The notes beneath the pieces were generated by a model. It saw only the letters and a list, made by a program, of their open reading frames with translations. It was not told the DNA's origin and searched no databases. From Clostridiales bacterium UBA3678 (GTDB lineage Bacteria; Bacillota; Clostridia; TANB77; CAG-508), in contig DFJF01000013.1 of the NCBI GenBank assembly GCA_002372935.1, positions 50,078 to 113,896 on the forward strand: 63,819 nt of DNA, read 5' to 3'. This document shows positions 51,417-61,382 of the stretch, one piece after another. The position numbers were made by a program, and so were the translations under genes. The stretch's first letter is position 1; each line of letters opens with the position of its first letter.

Positions 51417-52793
51417 ATTTTTACCAACATAGTCTTTTCCAAGTATTATAGTCATATCATATTTACTTGTAATTGAACTTGGAGTAATTGTTCCTGTTCC
51501 TAATAATGTTTTTATTGAAGATATTACATTATCAGATAAATTTGATCTATTAATAATTCTCGTAAGTGCAATTTGTGTAGAAGCTTTTCCTTTATTAGTT
51601 ACAGTATATCCCTCTGCCTCCAATAAACTTTTAGCATCATCTAAAAGTCCGCTATTTCCACTTCCGTTTAATAATTCTATTTTTATTTTAGAATTTGTTG
51701 TACTGCTAGCCGTGCTATTTGTAGTGCTATTTGTTTTATTTTGTCCGTCAGTACCTTCAGTTGTATTCTCCCCTGTAGAAAATAATTGGCTTATTACTTT
51801 CTTTGTTTTGACTTCATCTGCTAAGAAAAACCAAAGCCCTGTGTTTGCAGGAATTCTAGTTGATTCACCTGGTAGTACATCAGTTTTTAAATTATCCATG
51901 TTAAAGTCTAAAACATATGAAATATATTTTTTCACTTCATCCCAATCTGTAATATTTGTTTTAACATTTTTTTTAACAATGTCTACCAAATTTCCTATTT
52001 TTGTAATGTTTTTTGCTTGTAATGTTTGTTCAGCAAGAGCTTTTATAAAATCTCTTTGTGTTCTCATTCTCCCATAATCATCACTACCATATTCAGCCGA
52101 ATATCCTGTATAATCATTGTTTTTTCTAAATCTTACTAATTGTTCAGCTTGATCTCCATTTAATTTCTGTAATCCAGCTTTTAAATGTATGTGTAAATCT
52201 TGTGCCTTACTATCATAATTCATATTTATTGGAACATTAAATTCAACTCCACCTATTTCATCAACTAGCTCTACTAATGCATTATTATCTATTACAATAT
52301 ATTTATCTATATTTAGACCAGTTAATTCATTTACTTCTTTTAAAGTTCCTTCTGCACCTTTATTTTGATATATAGCATTTATTTTATCATAAGATGAAGC
52401 ATTCAGTTTGCTATCCCCTACAAATGTATCTCTTGGAATTGATAATAAAACAGCTGACTGAGTTTTTGGATTATATGATGCTACCATAATTGTATCTGTA
52501 AGCTCAACAGAAATATCTTTACTTACTCCTAATATTAAAACTCTATATTCTTCCAATTCCTCCACTGGTACTTCACTTGAACCAACTGCTGTCTTTATAA
52601 GTCCTTTCCATCCCCATCCGTTTTTAAATGTACTATATCCTACAAATCCTCCTACAAATAATACCAATAATATTAATATTATTAATAAAAATCTTAATAT
52701 TGCTCTTAATACTTTATGTTTCTTTTGTTTCTTATTTTTTTTGGATTTATTTTTTTTATTTTTTATTTCTTCGTTCATTTGTTCGTCTTTCAA
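51414..52793 (-). CDS. LytR-CpsA-Psr family protein
   Basis: Attaches anionic glycopolymers to peptidoglycan. It is 459 residues: a cytoplasmic K/N-rich tail, a membrane helix at about 31-51, the LCP domain (R-V-L-I-L-G-V-S, L-S-I-P-R-D-T and R-x-R-x-Q-R-D-F) at about 85-245, and a LytR_C domain at about 365-455 with I-E-L-L-N-G-S-G. A Thr/Asn/Ser linker separates the two. The start is TTG, 9 bases after an AGGAG site; the ATG five codons later has no site. Confidence 0.94.
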   Translation of the reverse strand: MKDEQMNEEIKNKKNKSKKNKKQKKHKVLRAILRFLLIILILLVLFVGGFVGYSTFKNGWGWKGLIKTAVGSSEVPVEELEEYRVLILGVSKDISVELTDTIMVASYNPKTQSAVLLSIPRDTFVGDSKLNASSYDKINAIYQNKGAEGTLKEVNELTGLNIDKYIVIDNNALVELVDEIGGVEFNVPINMNYDSKAQDLHIHLKAGLQKLNGDQAEQLVRFRKNNDYTGYSAEYGSDDYGRMRTQRDFIKALAEQTLQAKNITKIGNLVDIVKKNVKTNITDWDEVKKYISYVLDFNMDNLKTDVLPGESTRIPANTGLWFFLADEVKTKKVISQLFSTGENTTEGTDGQNKTNSTTNSTASSTTNSKIKIELLNGSGNSGLLDDAKSLLEAEGYTVTNKGKASTQIALTRIINRSNLSDNVISSIKTLLGTGTITPSSITSKYDMTIILGKDYVGKN

Positions 52794-52906
52794 CTATTAT
52801 CACTCCTAGTTTATTAAAAAATTTACTATAGTATATCAAAAAAAAATACAAATATCAATAACTAAATTGTAAATTTATAAAAAATATTGAAAGGTTTTAA
52901 TTCATA

Positions 52907-53569
52907 TCATCTAAAAAAAACATTTAAAATAATATTATTAGTATACAAATATTTACCTATCATAGAACTATCAATCATATTAGTCAAAACCTCTGAATCA
53001 TTTACAGAAATAATGAAGAACATAATTGCTAAAACTGCATATACAATAAATAGTCCTCTAATTATACCATATATCACTCCTCCTGTTTTATTAAGTTGTT
53101 TAATAAGGGGAAGTTCAGCAAGTCCTTGTAATACAAATTTAAGTAATATTAAAACCAATCTTAAAACAATAAATAAAACAATTGCAACTACTATTGATAC
53201 AATTTTTTTTGAAATTATATCTGCAGTATTTTCTATAGTTTTATCTTTAGTATCTTCAACAGATTTTTCCAAATATTTTTCTACATATGTATTTATATTA
53301 TCTTCATTTTTTATAGTATTTTTATTATCTTTTGTTTCTTCTTCACTAGTGTTTATTCCTTTTTCAATAATTGCACTTTCTATATTTTCATCAAAATCTG
53401 TATTGTCAATGATAAAATTTGTAATTGGTGTATATAAAATCCACGTCAATATTATTGCAATAATAAATGCACATAAGCTAAAAATAAGACTAATTAATCC
53501 TTTTTTATAACCCATAAAAATACTTAACACTAAAATAACTAGAATAAATATATCTAATGCAATTCCCAT
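52907..53569 (-). CDS. CvpA family membrane protein
   Basis: About 220 residues with four membrane helices and the family start D-I-F-I-L-V-I-L-V-L-S-I-F-M-G-Y-K-K-G. An extracytoplasmic acidic loop lies between helices 2 and 3. CvpA proteins affect envelope homeostasis; the mechanism is unknown. The ATG at 53569 follows GGTGG; a TTG six codons upstream is less likely. Confidence 0.88.
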   Translation of the reverse strand: MGIALDIFILVILVLSIFMGYKKGLISLIFSLCAFIIAIILTWILYTPITNFIIDNTDFDENIESAIIEKGINTSEEETKDNKNTIKNEDNINTYVEKYLEKSVEDTKDKTIENTADIISKKIVSIVVAIVLFIVLRLVLILLKFVLQGLAELPLIKQLNKTGGVIYGIIRGLFIVYAVLAIMFFIISVNDSEVLTNMIDSSMIGKYLYTNNIILNVFFR

Positions 53570-53595
53570 ATTACCACCATCTTTCAATATTAATT

Positions 53596-54762
53596 TTATA
53601 AAGCAATAACTTCTATTTTGTCTTTAAATATTACAGCTGCAACATTTTCTGAAAAAGCCACATTTGTTATTTCCTGACTTGCCGTGTATTTTTTTATTAG
53701 CCATCCATTTGTGCTGATAAAATACAGATCTGTACCTGTATTTGCTACAATTATTGTCTCATTTGCATAAATCTTCTTTATAGTTTCTTCTATACTAAAG
53801 ACATTTTCTTGATTAGATCTTGTATTTACTATATGCAAATTTGAAGACAACTGGAATAACCCCTCTGATTGTTCTTCCACATAAACTATTTGATTTTTTA
53901 AATTATTTGTAATATGAATGATTTTTTCTTTATCTATATTCAAAATTTCATTGTTGTTCTCATTTTCTATTATATTCACAGAATCATCGTAAATACATGC
54001 TATCTGATTATTATCTTGATATTTAACATTTGTTATCAATTTTTCAGAATCAGCATTATATGTATAAATTATTGTATTATCTGGATCATTTTGTGCATTT
54101 TCTACTGATATTATTTTTATATTTGATTTTATTGTTACACCTGAAGAATCCAGTTCTCCAATTGCAATAAATTTATTGTCATTTGATATACTTGCATCTA
54201 TAATCCTAGTTGAAGAAAAATAACTTGTAAATAGTTTTTTACCATTTGAATCATACAATGTCAATATAGATTTATGTGTTACATCTGTTGTAATTATAGC
54301 TACATAACCATTTTTGTTTACATGTATTTGAAGTATGTCTGAATCTGTATTAATTCCCCAAAGATATGTTTTTTCTAGTAATAAACATGCTTTTTTTCCA
54401 TCTTTTTCTGCTATAGCTAAATACCTATCTGATGAATCATAGATAGCATTATTTATATCAGTATTTATTGAATCTATTTTTTCACCATAAGAATTATACA
54501 ATGTTACTACTTTATCATTTGAAATTGCTATATATTTACTATATACACATACTTGATTTGATTTATCTGCATTTAATGATATCATTTCTGCATCACTTTC
54601 TGTAATATTTTTTTGCAGTATATGTACATCTACCCAACCTCTAACATTTTTTTCTGCTATATAAAGTGAGATTAATACAATTAATAAAAATATTATTATA
54701 AATATAATTGCCATAATTATAATTTTTTTTCTATTGAATTTCTTTATATCTATTTTTCTCAT
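53596..54762 (-). CDS. DUF5711-like membrane-anchored beta-propeller protein
   Basis: A 388-residue protein with a basic N-terminus, a membrane helix at about 14-34 and an extracytoplasmic domain built of WD40/PQQ-like repeats (Y-L-A-I-A-E-K-D-G-K, F-I-A-I-G-E-L-D-S-S, Q-I-A-C-I-Y-D). Function is unknown. The Shine-Dalgarno AGGAG directly touches the ATG, which is unusual and suggests inefficient initiation or a different real start. It probably forms a unit with the CvpA gene 27 bases downstream. Confidence 0.8.
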   Translation of the reverse strand: MRKIDIKKFNRKKIIIMAIIFIIIFLLIVLISLYIAEKNVRGWVDVHILQKNITESDAEMISLNADKSNQVCVYSKYIAISNDKVVTLYNSYGEKIDSINTDINNAIYDSSDRYLAIAEKDGKKACLLLEKTYLWGINTDSDILQIHVNKNGYVAIITTDVTHKSILTLYDSNGKKLFTSYFSSTRIIDASISNDNKFIAIGELDSSGVTIKSNIKIISVENAQNDPDNTIIYTYNADSEKLITNVKYQDNNQIACIYDDSVNIIENENNNEILNIDKEKIIHITNNLKNQIVYVEEQSEGLFQLSSNLHIVNTRSNQENVFSIEETIKKIYANETIIVANTGTDLYFISTNGWLIKKYTASQEITNVAFSENVAAVIFKDKIEVIAL

Positions 54763-54870
54763 CTCCTGTTATTTTGTTACATTTAACTAAAAATTTTGAA
54801 TATATAATTTTTCAAAATTATTACTTAGCTATATTTTACTATATTGCATTTAAAATATCAATAAATCAAA

Positions 54871-57800
54871 CTACATTTTCAAGAAGTTTTTAACTTCGTT
54901 TAAAATATATTCTTCATTATTCGCTTTTAGTTTTAATGTTATCATTGGCTTCGCTCCGGGAGAAAATTTAATTCTATTTCCATAATATTTTATAAATTTT
55001 TGAACATTATTTTTATCAAATAATGAATTTTCATATGTAAATAATATTCCATCTCTTTTGCTTGATATTTTACATACTCCTTTTACTTTCGCTAATTGTT
55101 TTATTCTTGATATTTCTAATAATTTAAATACTTCATCTGGTATATTCCCAAATCTATCTATCAATTCATCTATAACATCTTTAATGTCATCTTCATTATT
55201 ACATAATGCAATATCTTGATATATCTCTATTTTTTGATTCGAGTCTGGTATATATGTATCTGGTATAAAACTCGTAACATTTAGGTCTATTTGTACATCA
55301 AAATCAGGCTTTACTTCAATTCCTTGTTCTTCTTTTACAACCTCATCTAAAAGTCTACAATATGTATCATATCCTACCTCTTCTAAATGTCCATGCTGAA
55401 TTTCACCTACTAAACTTCCTGCTCCTCTTATCTCTAAATCTCTCATCGCTATCTTAAAACCTGAACCAAATTCAGTAAATTCTTTTATTGCTTTTAACCT
55501 TTTATCCGCTTCTTCTGATAATACTTTATCTTTTTTATATGTAATATATGCATATCCCTGTCTTTCAGAGCGTCCTACTCTTCCTCTTATTTGATATAAT
55601 TGTGCAAGTCCCATTCTATCTGCGTTCTCAACTATTATAGTATTAGCATTTGGAATATCTATTCCAGATTCCAAAATTGTGGTACAAACAAGAACATTAG
55701 TTTTTCCTTCTACAAAATCTTCCATTATATCTTCTATTTCACGGCCTGTCATTCTTCCATGTGCAAAACTAACATTTGCTTCTGGCACAAACCTTGAAAT
55801 TTCATCAGCTTTAAGCATTATATCTTCAACTTTATTATAAATGTAAAATACCTGTCCATTTCTTTCCAATTCTTTTATAATTGCTTCTTTTATAACTTCT
55901 TTATCATATTCTAATACATAAGTTTGAACTGGTTTTCTATTCTGTGGTGGTTCATAAATTACAGACATATCTCTTACACCAACAACAGACATATGTAAAG
56001 TTCTTGGAATTGGAGTTGCAGTCATTGTTAAGACATCTATATTTGCCTTATATTCTTTTATTTTCTCCTTTGCTCTAACCCCAAAACGATGTTCCTCATC
56101 AATTATTAAAAGACCTAAATCTCTAAATGTAATGTCTTTTCCAAGTAATTTATGTGTTCCAACAACTATATCTACATCACCTAATTTAAGATCTTTTATA
56201 ATTCTATTTTTATCTTTGGTAGTTCTAAATCTATTTAATAATTCAACACTAATAGGATAATCTTTCATTCTTTCTTTAAATGTCTCATATTGTTGTTTTG
56301 CAAGTACAGTTGTAGGTACCAAATATGCAACTTGTTTTCTATCCATAACAGCTTTAAATGCTGCCCTTATTGCAACTTCAGTTTTTCCATAACCAACATC
56401 TCCACAAAGAAGTCTATCCATTGGTTTTTCATTTTCCATATCTTGTTTTACTTCATCAATACATCTTAATTGATCATCTGTTTCGTTATAAGGAAATTTT
56501 CCTTCAAATTCTTTCTGCCATTCTGTATCTTTAGAAAAAGCATATCCTCTTGACTTCTCACGTCTTGCATAGAGTTCTATTAATTCTTTTGCAACTGCTC
56601 TTAAATTATTTTTAACTCTATTTTTTGTTTTTTCCCAATCTTTTGTGCCAAGCTTATTTAATTTTAGCTCTGCTCCTTCAGCTCCAACATATTTTCTTAT
56701 ATTATCTAATGCATTTGTTGGAATATATAAAATATCATCACCAGCATATTTTAGTTTAATATAATCTCTTGTTGTTCCATCAGCAGTTATTGTATTTACG
56801 CCTATATAAATACCAATTCCATGATTTTTATGTACCACATAATCACCAATTTTTAAATCTGCAAATACAACCTTTTCACCTTGTTTAAATTCTTCAGATT
56901 TATGCTTTTTTCTTTTTCTTTCCGCGTCTACTAAGTCATTTGCTACAATTACAATTTGATTTAAATCATAAGACTCAAATCCCTCTGATAGATTTCCAAC
57001 AGTAATCACAACATTATTTTGATTATTTTTTGTAATAATTGCTTGATTTAAATTTTCTTCTATTCTACATTCAATATCATTTTCCTGTAAAAGTTTTTCA
57101 ATCTTTTTTGCTTTTTCTTTCATATCAACAATAATATAAATCTTCTTTTTGTCTTTATGAAAATTTTTTATATCAGATATAAATAAATCTATTCCACTTT
57201 TATAATAATTTAATTGTCTATATTTTAAATTATATTTTGTCATATTAGTCTTAGTTGTCGTATTTAATTTTTCTATATAGATTACTTGTTTTTTTTCTAA
57301 TTGATTTTTTATATCTTCTAAATTAACTGTATTTTGAATGCTTTGTGGCACTATCTTTTCTTTCTCGATTAAAGCCTTTGCAAGTCTTTCATTTTCTTCA
57401 TTTATTGTCATATCTCTTGACTCTATTTTATTTAACTCATCAATAAAAATTAAATATTTATCATTCAAAAAATCTAAAATAGTCTCTTGATTTTCATAAA
57501 ATGAATTAAAATATTTATCTACTTTGCTTATATAATTGCCATTTTTTATCTCTTCTAAATCATTTTCTAATATCTCTTGTCTTTTATTATCATATATATT
57601 TTCTCCAATTTTTAAACAAACCTCATCTATAGATTTTTCTAAAACAAACTCATGTGCAGGATTAATCTCTATATTTTTTATTTCATTTGTTGATCTTTGG
57701 CTTACAATATTAAAATATCTTATAGAATCGATTTCATCACCCCAAAGTTCAATTCTCACTCCTACTATATCAGAAAGTGAAATATCTACAATTCCACCTC

Positions 57801-58329
57801 TAATACTGAACTCACCTCTAGCATCTATAAGATCATATCTTACATACCCAAGATTTACAAGTTTTTGCTTTATATCATCCAAATTACACATCTGACCCAC
57901 TTTGAATTTTAATTTATTTTTATATAATTCTTTTTTAGAGATCAGTTTTTGCTTTATAGCCTCAATTGTAGTTACAACTATAATATTTTTATTGTCATAA
58001 ATTTTATTTAAAACATCAATTCTTTCATATGGCAAGTATTTACTCTCAGCTATATAGTCATAAGTTAAAATTTCTTTTTTAGGGAAAAAACAAACTTTAT
58101 CATTATCAACAAAATATTTTAGATTATCAACAATCTTTTTTGCTTGAATTTCATTATATGTTATTATAAATATAGGTTTTTTTGTAAATTGATTCAATCC
58201 TGCAATTGCTGACACTTCTGCTACATCAGTTAAGCCCGATATTTCTATCGGACTTGTTTTTTCTTCTATTTGTTTTACCAGGTCTTTAAATTTTTCACTT
58301 TTGCCTAGTTCTCCTATAATAGTATTCAT
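54871..58329 (-). CDS. mfd: transcription-repair coupling factor Mfd
   Basis: Removes RNA polymerase stalled at lesions and recruits UvrA. It is 1152 residues in the normal order: UvrB-like domains (1-350), RNA polymerase-interaction domain with V-V-H-K-N-H-G-I-G near 500, RecG-like helicase with Walker A G-D-V-G-Y-G-K-T-E near 643 and D-E-E-H near 745, the translocation motif Q-I-R-G-R-V-G-R-S, and the C-terminal TRCF domain. pth, its usual partner, is missing. Confidence 0.97.
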   Translation of the reverse strand: MNTIIGELGKSEKFKDLVKQIEEKTSPIEISGLTDVAEVSAIAGLNQFTKKPIFIITYNEIQAKKIVDNLKYFVDNDKVCFFPKKEILTYDYIAESKYLPYERIDVLNKIYDNKNIIVVTTIEAIKQKLISKKELYKNKLKFKVGQMCNLDDIKQKLVNLGYVRYDLIDARGEFSIRGGIVDISLSDIVGVRIELWGDEIDSIRYFNIVSQRSTNEIKNIEINPAHEFVLEKSIDEVCLKIGENIYDNKRQEILENDLEEIKNGNYISKVDKYFNSFYENQETILDFLNDKYLIFIDELNKIESRDMTINEENERLAKALIEKEKIVPQSIQNTVNLEDIKNQLEKKQVIYIEKLNTTTKTNMTKYNLKYRQLNYYKSGIDLFISDIKNFHKDKKKIYIIVDMKEKAKKIEKLLQENDIECRIEENLNQAIITKNNQNNVVITVGNLSEGFESYDLNQIVIVANDLVDAERKRKKHKSEEFKQGEKVVFADLKIGDYVVHKNHGIGIYIGVNTITADGTTRDYIKLKYAGDDILYIPTNALDNIRKYVGAEGAELKLNKLGTKDWEKTKNRVKNNLRAVAKELIELYARREKSRGYAFSKDTEWQKEFEGKFPYNETDDQLRCIDEVKQDMENEKPMDRLLCGDVGYGKTEVAIRAAFKAVMDRKQVAYLVPTTVLAKQQYETFKERMKDYPISVELLNRFRTTKDKNRIIKDLKLGDVDIVVGTHKLLGKDITFRDLGLLIIDEEHRFGVRAKEKIKEYKANIDVLTMTATPIPRTLHMSVVGVRDMSVIYEPPQNRKPVQTYVLEYDKEVIKEAIIKELERNGQVFYIYNKVEDIMLKADEISRFVPEANVSFAHGRMTGREIEDIMEDFVEGKTNVLVCTTILESGIDIPNANTIIVENADRMGLAQLYQIRGRVGRSERQGYAYITYKKDKVLSEEADKRLKAIKEFTEFGSGFKIAMRDLEIRGAGSLVGEIQHGHLEEVGYDTYCRLLDEVVKEEQGIEVKPDFDVQIDLNVTSFIPDTYIPDSNQKIEIYQDIALCNNEDDIKDVIDELIDRFGNIPDEVFKLLEISRIKQLAKVKGVCKISSKRDGILFTYENSLFDKNNVQKFIKYYGNRIKFSPGAKPMITLKLKANNEEYILNEVKNFLKM

Positions 58330-58357
58330 TTATATCTCATTCCTTTAATGTTAAAAT

Positions 58358-58756
58358 TTATTCTCTTTCTTTAGATTTAGCTTGATTAATCTCATCTTCA
58401 GTTTTTTCTTCATGCTTTTCTAAATCTTTATATCTATTATTGTTTTTCTCAACTTTCTTAGTTTTTACTTTATCATATTCTTTTTTTTCTTTTCCATATA
58501 TTTTATTCGCAATTTCTTCTACTCTTTTTAATGAATTCAATAATTCTTTTTTTACACGAGCTAAATGTTCTGCATCTTCAGAATCTCCCATAATATCATC
58601 ACTATCTGAATTATTATCACCTATTGCATTATTTTTCTTAAAAAAATTTTCCTTATATTTTGTTATAGCCTCTTCTTGTGTCATTTCTGGCTCATCAGGC
58701 TCAATAAATTTCTCTAATGTTCCTTTTATATCTATCAATTTTTCTTCTTCTTGCAT
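58358..58756 (-). CDS. hypothetical acidic coiled-coil protein
   Basis: A 132-residue charged protein with an N-terminal acidic helix, a central helix (H-L-A-R-V-K-K-E-L-L-N-S-L-K-R-V-E-E-I) and a Lys/Glu-rich disordered tail. The ribosome binding site AAAGGAG is good. It sits 28 bases before mfd and shares its direction. I recognise no family. Confidence 0.6.
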   Translation of the reverse strand: MQEEEKLIDIKGTLEKFIEPDEPEMTQEEAITKYKENFFKKNNAIGDNNSDSDDIMGDSEDAEHLARVKKELLNSLKRVEEIANKIYGKEKKEYDKVKTKKVEKNNNRYKDLEKHEEKTEDEINQAKSKERE

Positions 58757-58937
58757 TAGGACTCACTCCTTTATTTATTGTTTTACATTAATACTTTATC
58801 ATATTTTTATAAAAAAAGCAATGGTCTCCTTCAAAAATGAATGGTTCTTCTTTCAAAGAAAGACATTTTTTAAGGAGATGGAAAGTTTTATTTTGATAGG
58901 AAATATATCTTCTTTTAAAACTTTACAACTCTAATGT

Positions 58938-58978
58938 AAAAAAAAAAAAAACGATTTTCTTCAAAAAGAAAATCGTCC
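58938..58978 (-). terminator. terminator of the rplL operon
   Basis: Stem ACGATTTTC/GAAAATCGT with 13 T residues on the minus strand, 15 bases after the rplL stop. Confidence 0.9.
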
Positions 58979-58992
58979 ACATTTAATATTTA

Positions 58993-59358
58993 TTATTGTA
59001 ATTCAACAACAGCTCCAACTTCCTCAAATTTAGCTTTTAATTCTTCAGCTTCGTCTTTGCTAGCATTTTCTTTAACAGCCTTAGGAGCTCCGTCAACTAA
59101 TTCTTTAGCTTCCTTTAGTCCTAATCCTGTAGCATCTCTAACTACTTTTATAACTTTAATTTTTTGATCTCCTGCTTCTTTTAATATAACATTAAATGAT
59201 GTTTTTTCTTCAGCAGCTACTCCTGCTGCTCCTCCTGCTACTGGGGCAGCTGCAGCTACTGCAGAAACTCCAAATTCATCTTCTATAGCTTTTACTAAAT
59301 CAGCTAATTCAACTACTGTCATTTTTTTGATTTCTTCAATCATTTCTTCTTTACTCAT
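58993..59358 (-). CDS. rplL: 50S ribosomal protein bL7/L12
   Basis: Stalk protein that recruits translation GTPases. It is 121 residues: N-terminal dimer helix, Ala/Gly hinge (A-A-A-A-P-V-A-G-G-A-A-G), and a C-terminal domain with V-I-K-V-V-R-D-A-T-G-L-G-L-K-E-A-K-E-L-V. The GGAGG site fixes the ATG at 59358. Confidence 0.98.
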   Translation of the reverse strand: MSKEEMIEEIKKMTVVELADLVKAIEDEFGVSAVAAAAPVAGGAAGVAAEEKTSFNVILKEAGDQKIKVIKVVRDATGLGLKEAKELVDGAPKAVKENASKDEAEELKAKFEEVGAVVELQ

Positions 59359-59463
59359 TTTTAAATCCTCCATATTAATTAATTATATTTTGCGATTAGC
59401 CATTTCCTAACCTTTTCGCAATTATTTTAGCAATTTAAGTTTGCTACTCTTTAATATAATTGT

Positions 59464-59964
59464 TTATTCTGCTTCTTTTTGAACTTTAACTTGATCTAAA
59501 GCAACAGCAAGTTTTGTAATATTTCCAAGTAAAGCTCCAGCAAGCATTGATAATAATGCTTCTCTTGATGGTAACTTTGCTAAAGTAATTATTTCATCAG
59601 CTGTCATAACTTTATCTTCAACAACCCCACCTTTGATTTTATAAAAATCATGATCTTTTGTGAAATTATATATTGCCTTTATTGGTTCAGAATATTCTTC
59701 CTCTGTCATAATAACTGCTGTAGGTCCTTCAAGTTGATCTTCTAAACCATTTATTCCAGCTTCTTCTAAAGCTCTTTTTGTTATATTATTTTTTATAACT
59801 TTATATTCAGCTTTTGCATTTCTAATTTCATTTCTTAAAGATGTAACATCTTCAACACTAATTCCTCTGTAATCTACTAATAATACTAATTTTGCATTCT
59901 TAATTTTTGATGCTAAATCAGATACTTGTTTTTTCTTCTCATTTAAAATCTTTTCACTTGCCAA
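59464..59964 (-). CDS. rplJ: 50S ribosomal protein uL10
   Basis: Stalk base protein that holds L7/L12 dimers. It is 166 residues, with L-V-D-Y-R-G-I-S-V and the family C-terminal helix. The start is TTG at 59964 (then A-S-E-K-I-L-N-E-K-K), 8 bases from GGAGG; the apparent earlier TTG start overlaps that site and is rejected. It is preceded by an L10 leader. Confidence 0.97.
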   Translation of the reverse strand: MASEKILNEKKKQVSDLASKIKNAKLVLLVDYRGISVEDVTSLRNEIRNAKAEYKVIKNNITKRALEEAGINGLEDQLEGPTAVIMTEEEYSEPIKAIYNFTKDHDFYKIKGGVVEDKVMTADEIITLAKLPSREALLSMLAGALLGNITKLAVALDQVKVQKEAE

Positions 59965-60035
59965 TTTTTTCACCTCCAAGTAATTTATTTATTAAGAAAA
60001 TTTCCATATAATTTATATATGGTATCTTCAAATTA

Positions 60036-60168
60036 TAAAACTTTGAATATAATTCTTAAAGTTTTAAAATAAAAAACACTTTTTATATCCTCCAAGGCAT
60101 ATAAAGAGTGCTCTCTATTTAATATACCTCGGTAGGACTTACTTTTGCCTACTATCTTTGGCTAATAT
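60036..60168 (-). promoter_or_regulatory. ribosomal protein L10 leader
   Basis: The minus-strand sequence between rplA and rplJ contains AGCCAAAGATAGTAGG, then GTCCTACCGAGG, then GAGAGCACTC and GCCTTGGAGGAT, in the order and spacing of the L10 leader that binds the L10-L12 complex. Downstream, AAAACTTT/AAAGTTTT forms a possible attenuator stem. It should down-regulate rplJ-rplL when L10 is in excess. Confidence 0.85.
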
Positions 60169-60172
60169 TTAA

Positions 60173-60841
60173 TTATTCAACAAAAATTCCAGGTCCCATT
60201 GTTGTAGAAATTGAAATGCTTTTAATGTATTGACCTTTTGCAGCTGCTGGTCTTGCTTTAATTATTGCATCCATAATTACCTGATAGTTTTCTTGTAGTT
60301 TTTCTTTTCCAAAAGAAACCTTTCCAAAACCTAAGTGAATAATATTATTTTTATCTAATCTGTATTCAACTTTACCAGCTTTAATTTCATTAACAGCTTT
60401 TGTTACATCCATTGTAACTGTTCCTGATTTAGGATTTGGCATTAAACCTTTTGGTCCAAGAACTTTACCAAGTCTACCAACAACACCCATCATATCTGGA
60501 GTTGCAACAACAACATCATAATCAAACCAATTATCATTTTGTATTTTTGGTATTAATTCTTCTGCTCCAACATAATCTGCTCCAGCTTTTTGAGCTTCAT
60601 CTGCTTTAGGTCCTTTTGCGAATACTAAAACTTTTTGAGTCTTTCCTGTACCATTTGGAAGTAATACTGTCCCTCTAACTTGTTGATCAGCATGTTTTGA
60701 ATCTACGCCTAATTTTACATGTAACTCTACTGTTTCGTCAAATTTTGCTTTAGGCATTTTTTCTATGATTTCTAAAGCTTCATCTGCACTATATTTTTTT
60801 TCTTTATCAATTAATTTTGAACTTTCATTATATCTTTTCAT
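60173..60841 (-). CDS. rplA: 50S ribosomal protein uL1
   Basis: L1 stalk protein. About 222 residues with G-T-V-L-L-P-N-G-T-G-K and the G-R-L-G-K-V-L-G-P-K-G-L-M-P-N-P-K motif. The AAAGGAGG site fixes the ATG at 60841 rather than the upstream open frame. Slightly shorter than the usual 230 at the N-terminus. Confidence 0.97.
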   Translation of the reverse strand: MKRYNESSKLIDKEKKYSADEALEIIEKMPKAKFDETVELHVKLGVDSKHADQQVRGTVLLPNGTGKTQKVLVFAKGPKADEAQKAGADYVGAEELIPKIQNDNWFDYDVVVATPDMMGVVGRLGKVLGPKGLMPNPKSGTVTMDVTKAVNEIKAGKVEYRLDKNNIIHLGFGKVSFGKEKLQENYQVIMDAIIKARPAAAKGQYIKSISISTTMGPGIFVE

Positions 60842-60937
60842 AAAATCCTCCTTTGGTAATACCGAGTATATATTATACTCTCCCAATTTATTAATATATT
60901 CTTTTAAATAAATTTAATAACTACATTTATTATTATT

Positions 60938-61366
60938 TTATTCTTCTATGGTAACACCCATAGATCTAGCTGTTCCAGCTACCATGCTCATTGCTGATTC
61001 TAATGAGGCAGCATTTAAGTCTGGCATTTTTTGTTCTGCAATTGCTTTAACTTGCTCTTTTGTAAGTTTAGCAACTTTCTCTTTATTTGGCTTTCCAGAT
61101 GCTTTTTGAATATTTGCTGCTTTCTTTATTAATACTGCAACTGGTGGTACTTTTGTTATAAAATCAAAAGACTTATCTTTATATACTGTTATAACAACTG
61201 GAATAACATATCCAGATTGACTTGCAGTTCTATCATTAAATTCTTTTACAAATTGCATAATATTTATACCTGCAGAACCTAAAGCTGGTCCTACTGGTGG
61301 AGCTGGTGTTGCCTTTCCAGCTTCTATTTGTAATTTAATTTGTTTAACTACTTCTTTTTCTGCCAT
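60938..61366 (-). CDS. rplK: 50S ribosomal protein uL11
   Basis: Factor-binding-centre protein. It is 142 residues with K-L-Q-I-E-A-G-K-A-T-P-A-P-P-V-G-P-A-L-G and the C-terminal G-T-A-R-S-M-G-V. An earlier GTG overlaps the GGAGGTG ribosome binding site, so the ATG at 61366 is the start. Confidence 0.97.
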   Translation of the reverse strand: MAEKEVVKQIKLQIEAGKATPAPPVGPALGSAGINIMQFVKEFNDRTASQSGYVIPVVITVYKDKSFDFITKVPPVAVLIKKAANIQKASGKPNKEKVAKLTKEQVKAIAEQKMPDLNAASLESAMSMVAGTARSMGVTIEE

Positions 61367-61382
61367 TTTATATGGCACCTCC

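Noticed and set aside
58813..58875. A further copy of repeat A near the rplL terminator.
   Set aside because: It resembles the unit only loosely (GGTTCTTCTTTCAAA) and mainly forms its own CTCCTT/AAGGAG hairpin. It may be a decayed copy, but the similarity is too weak to claim.
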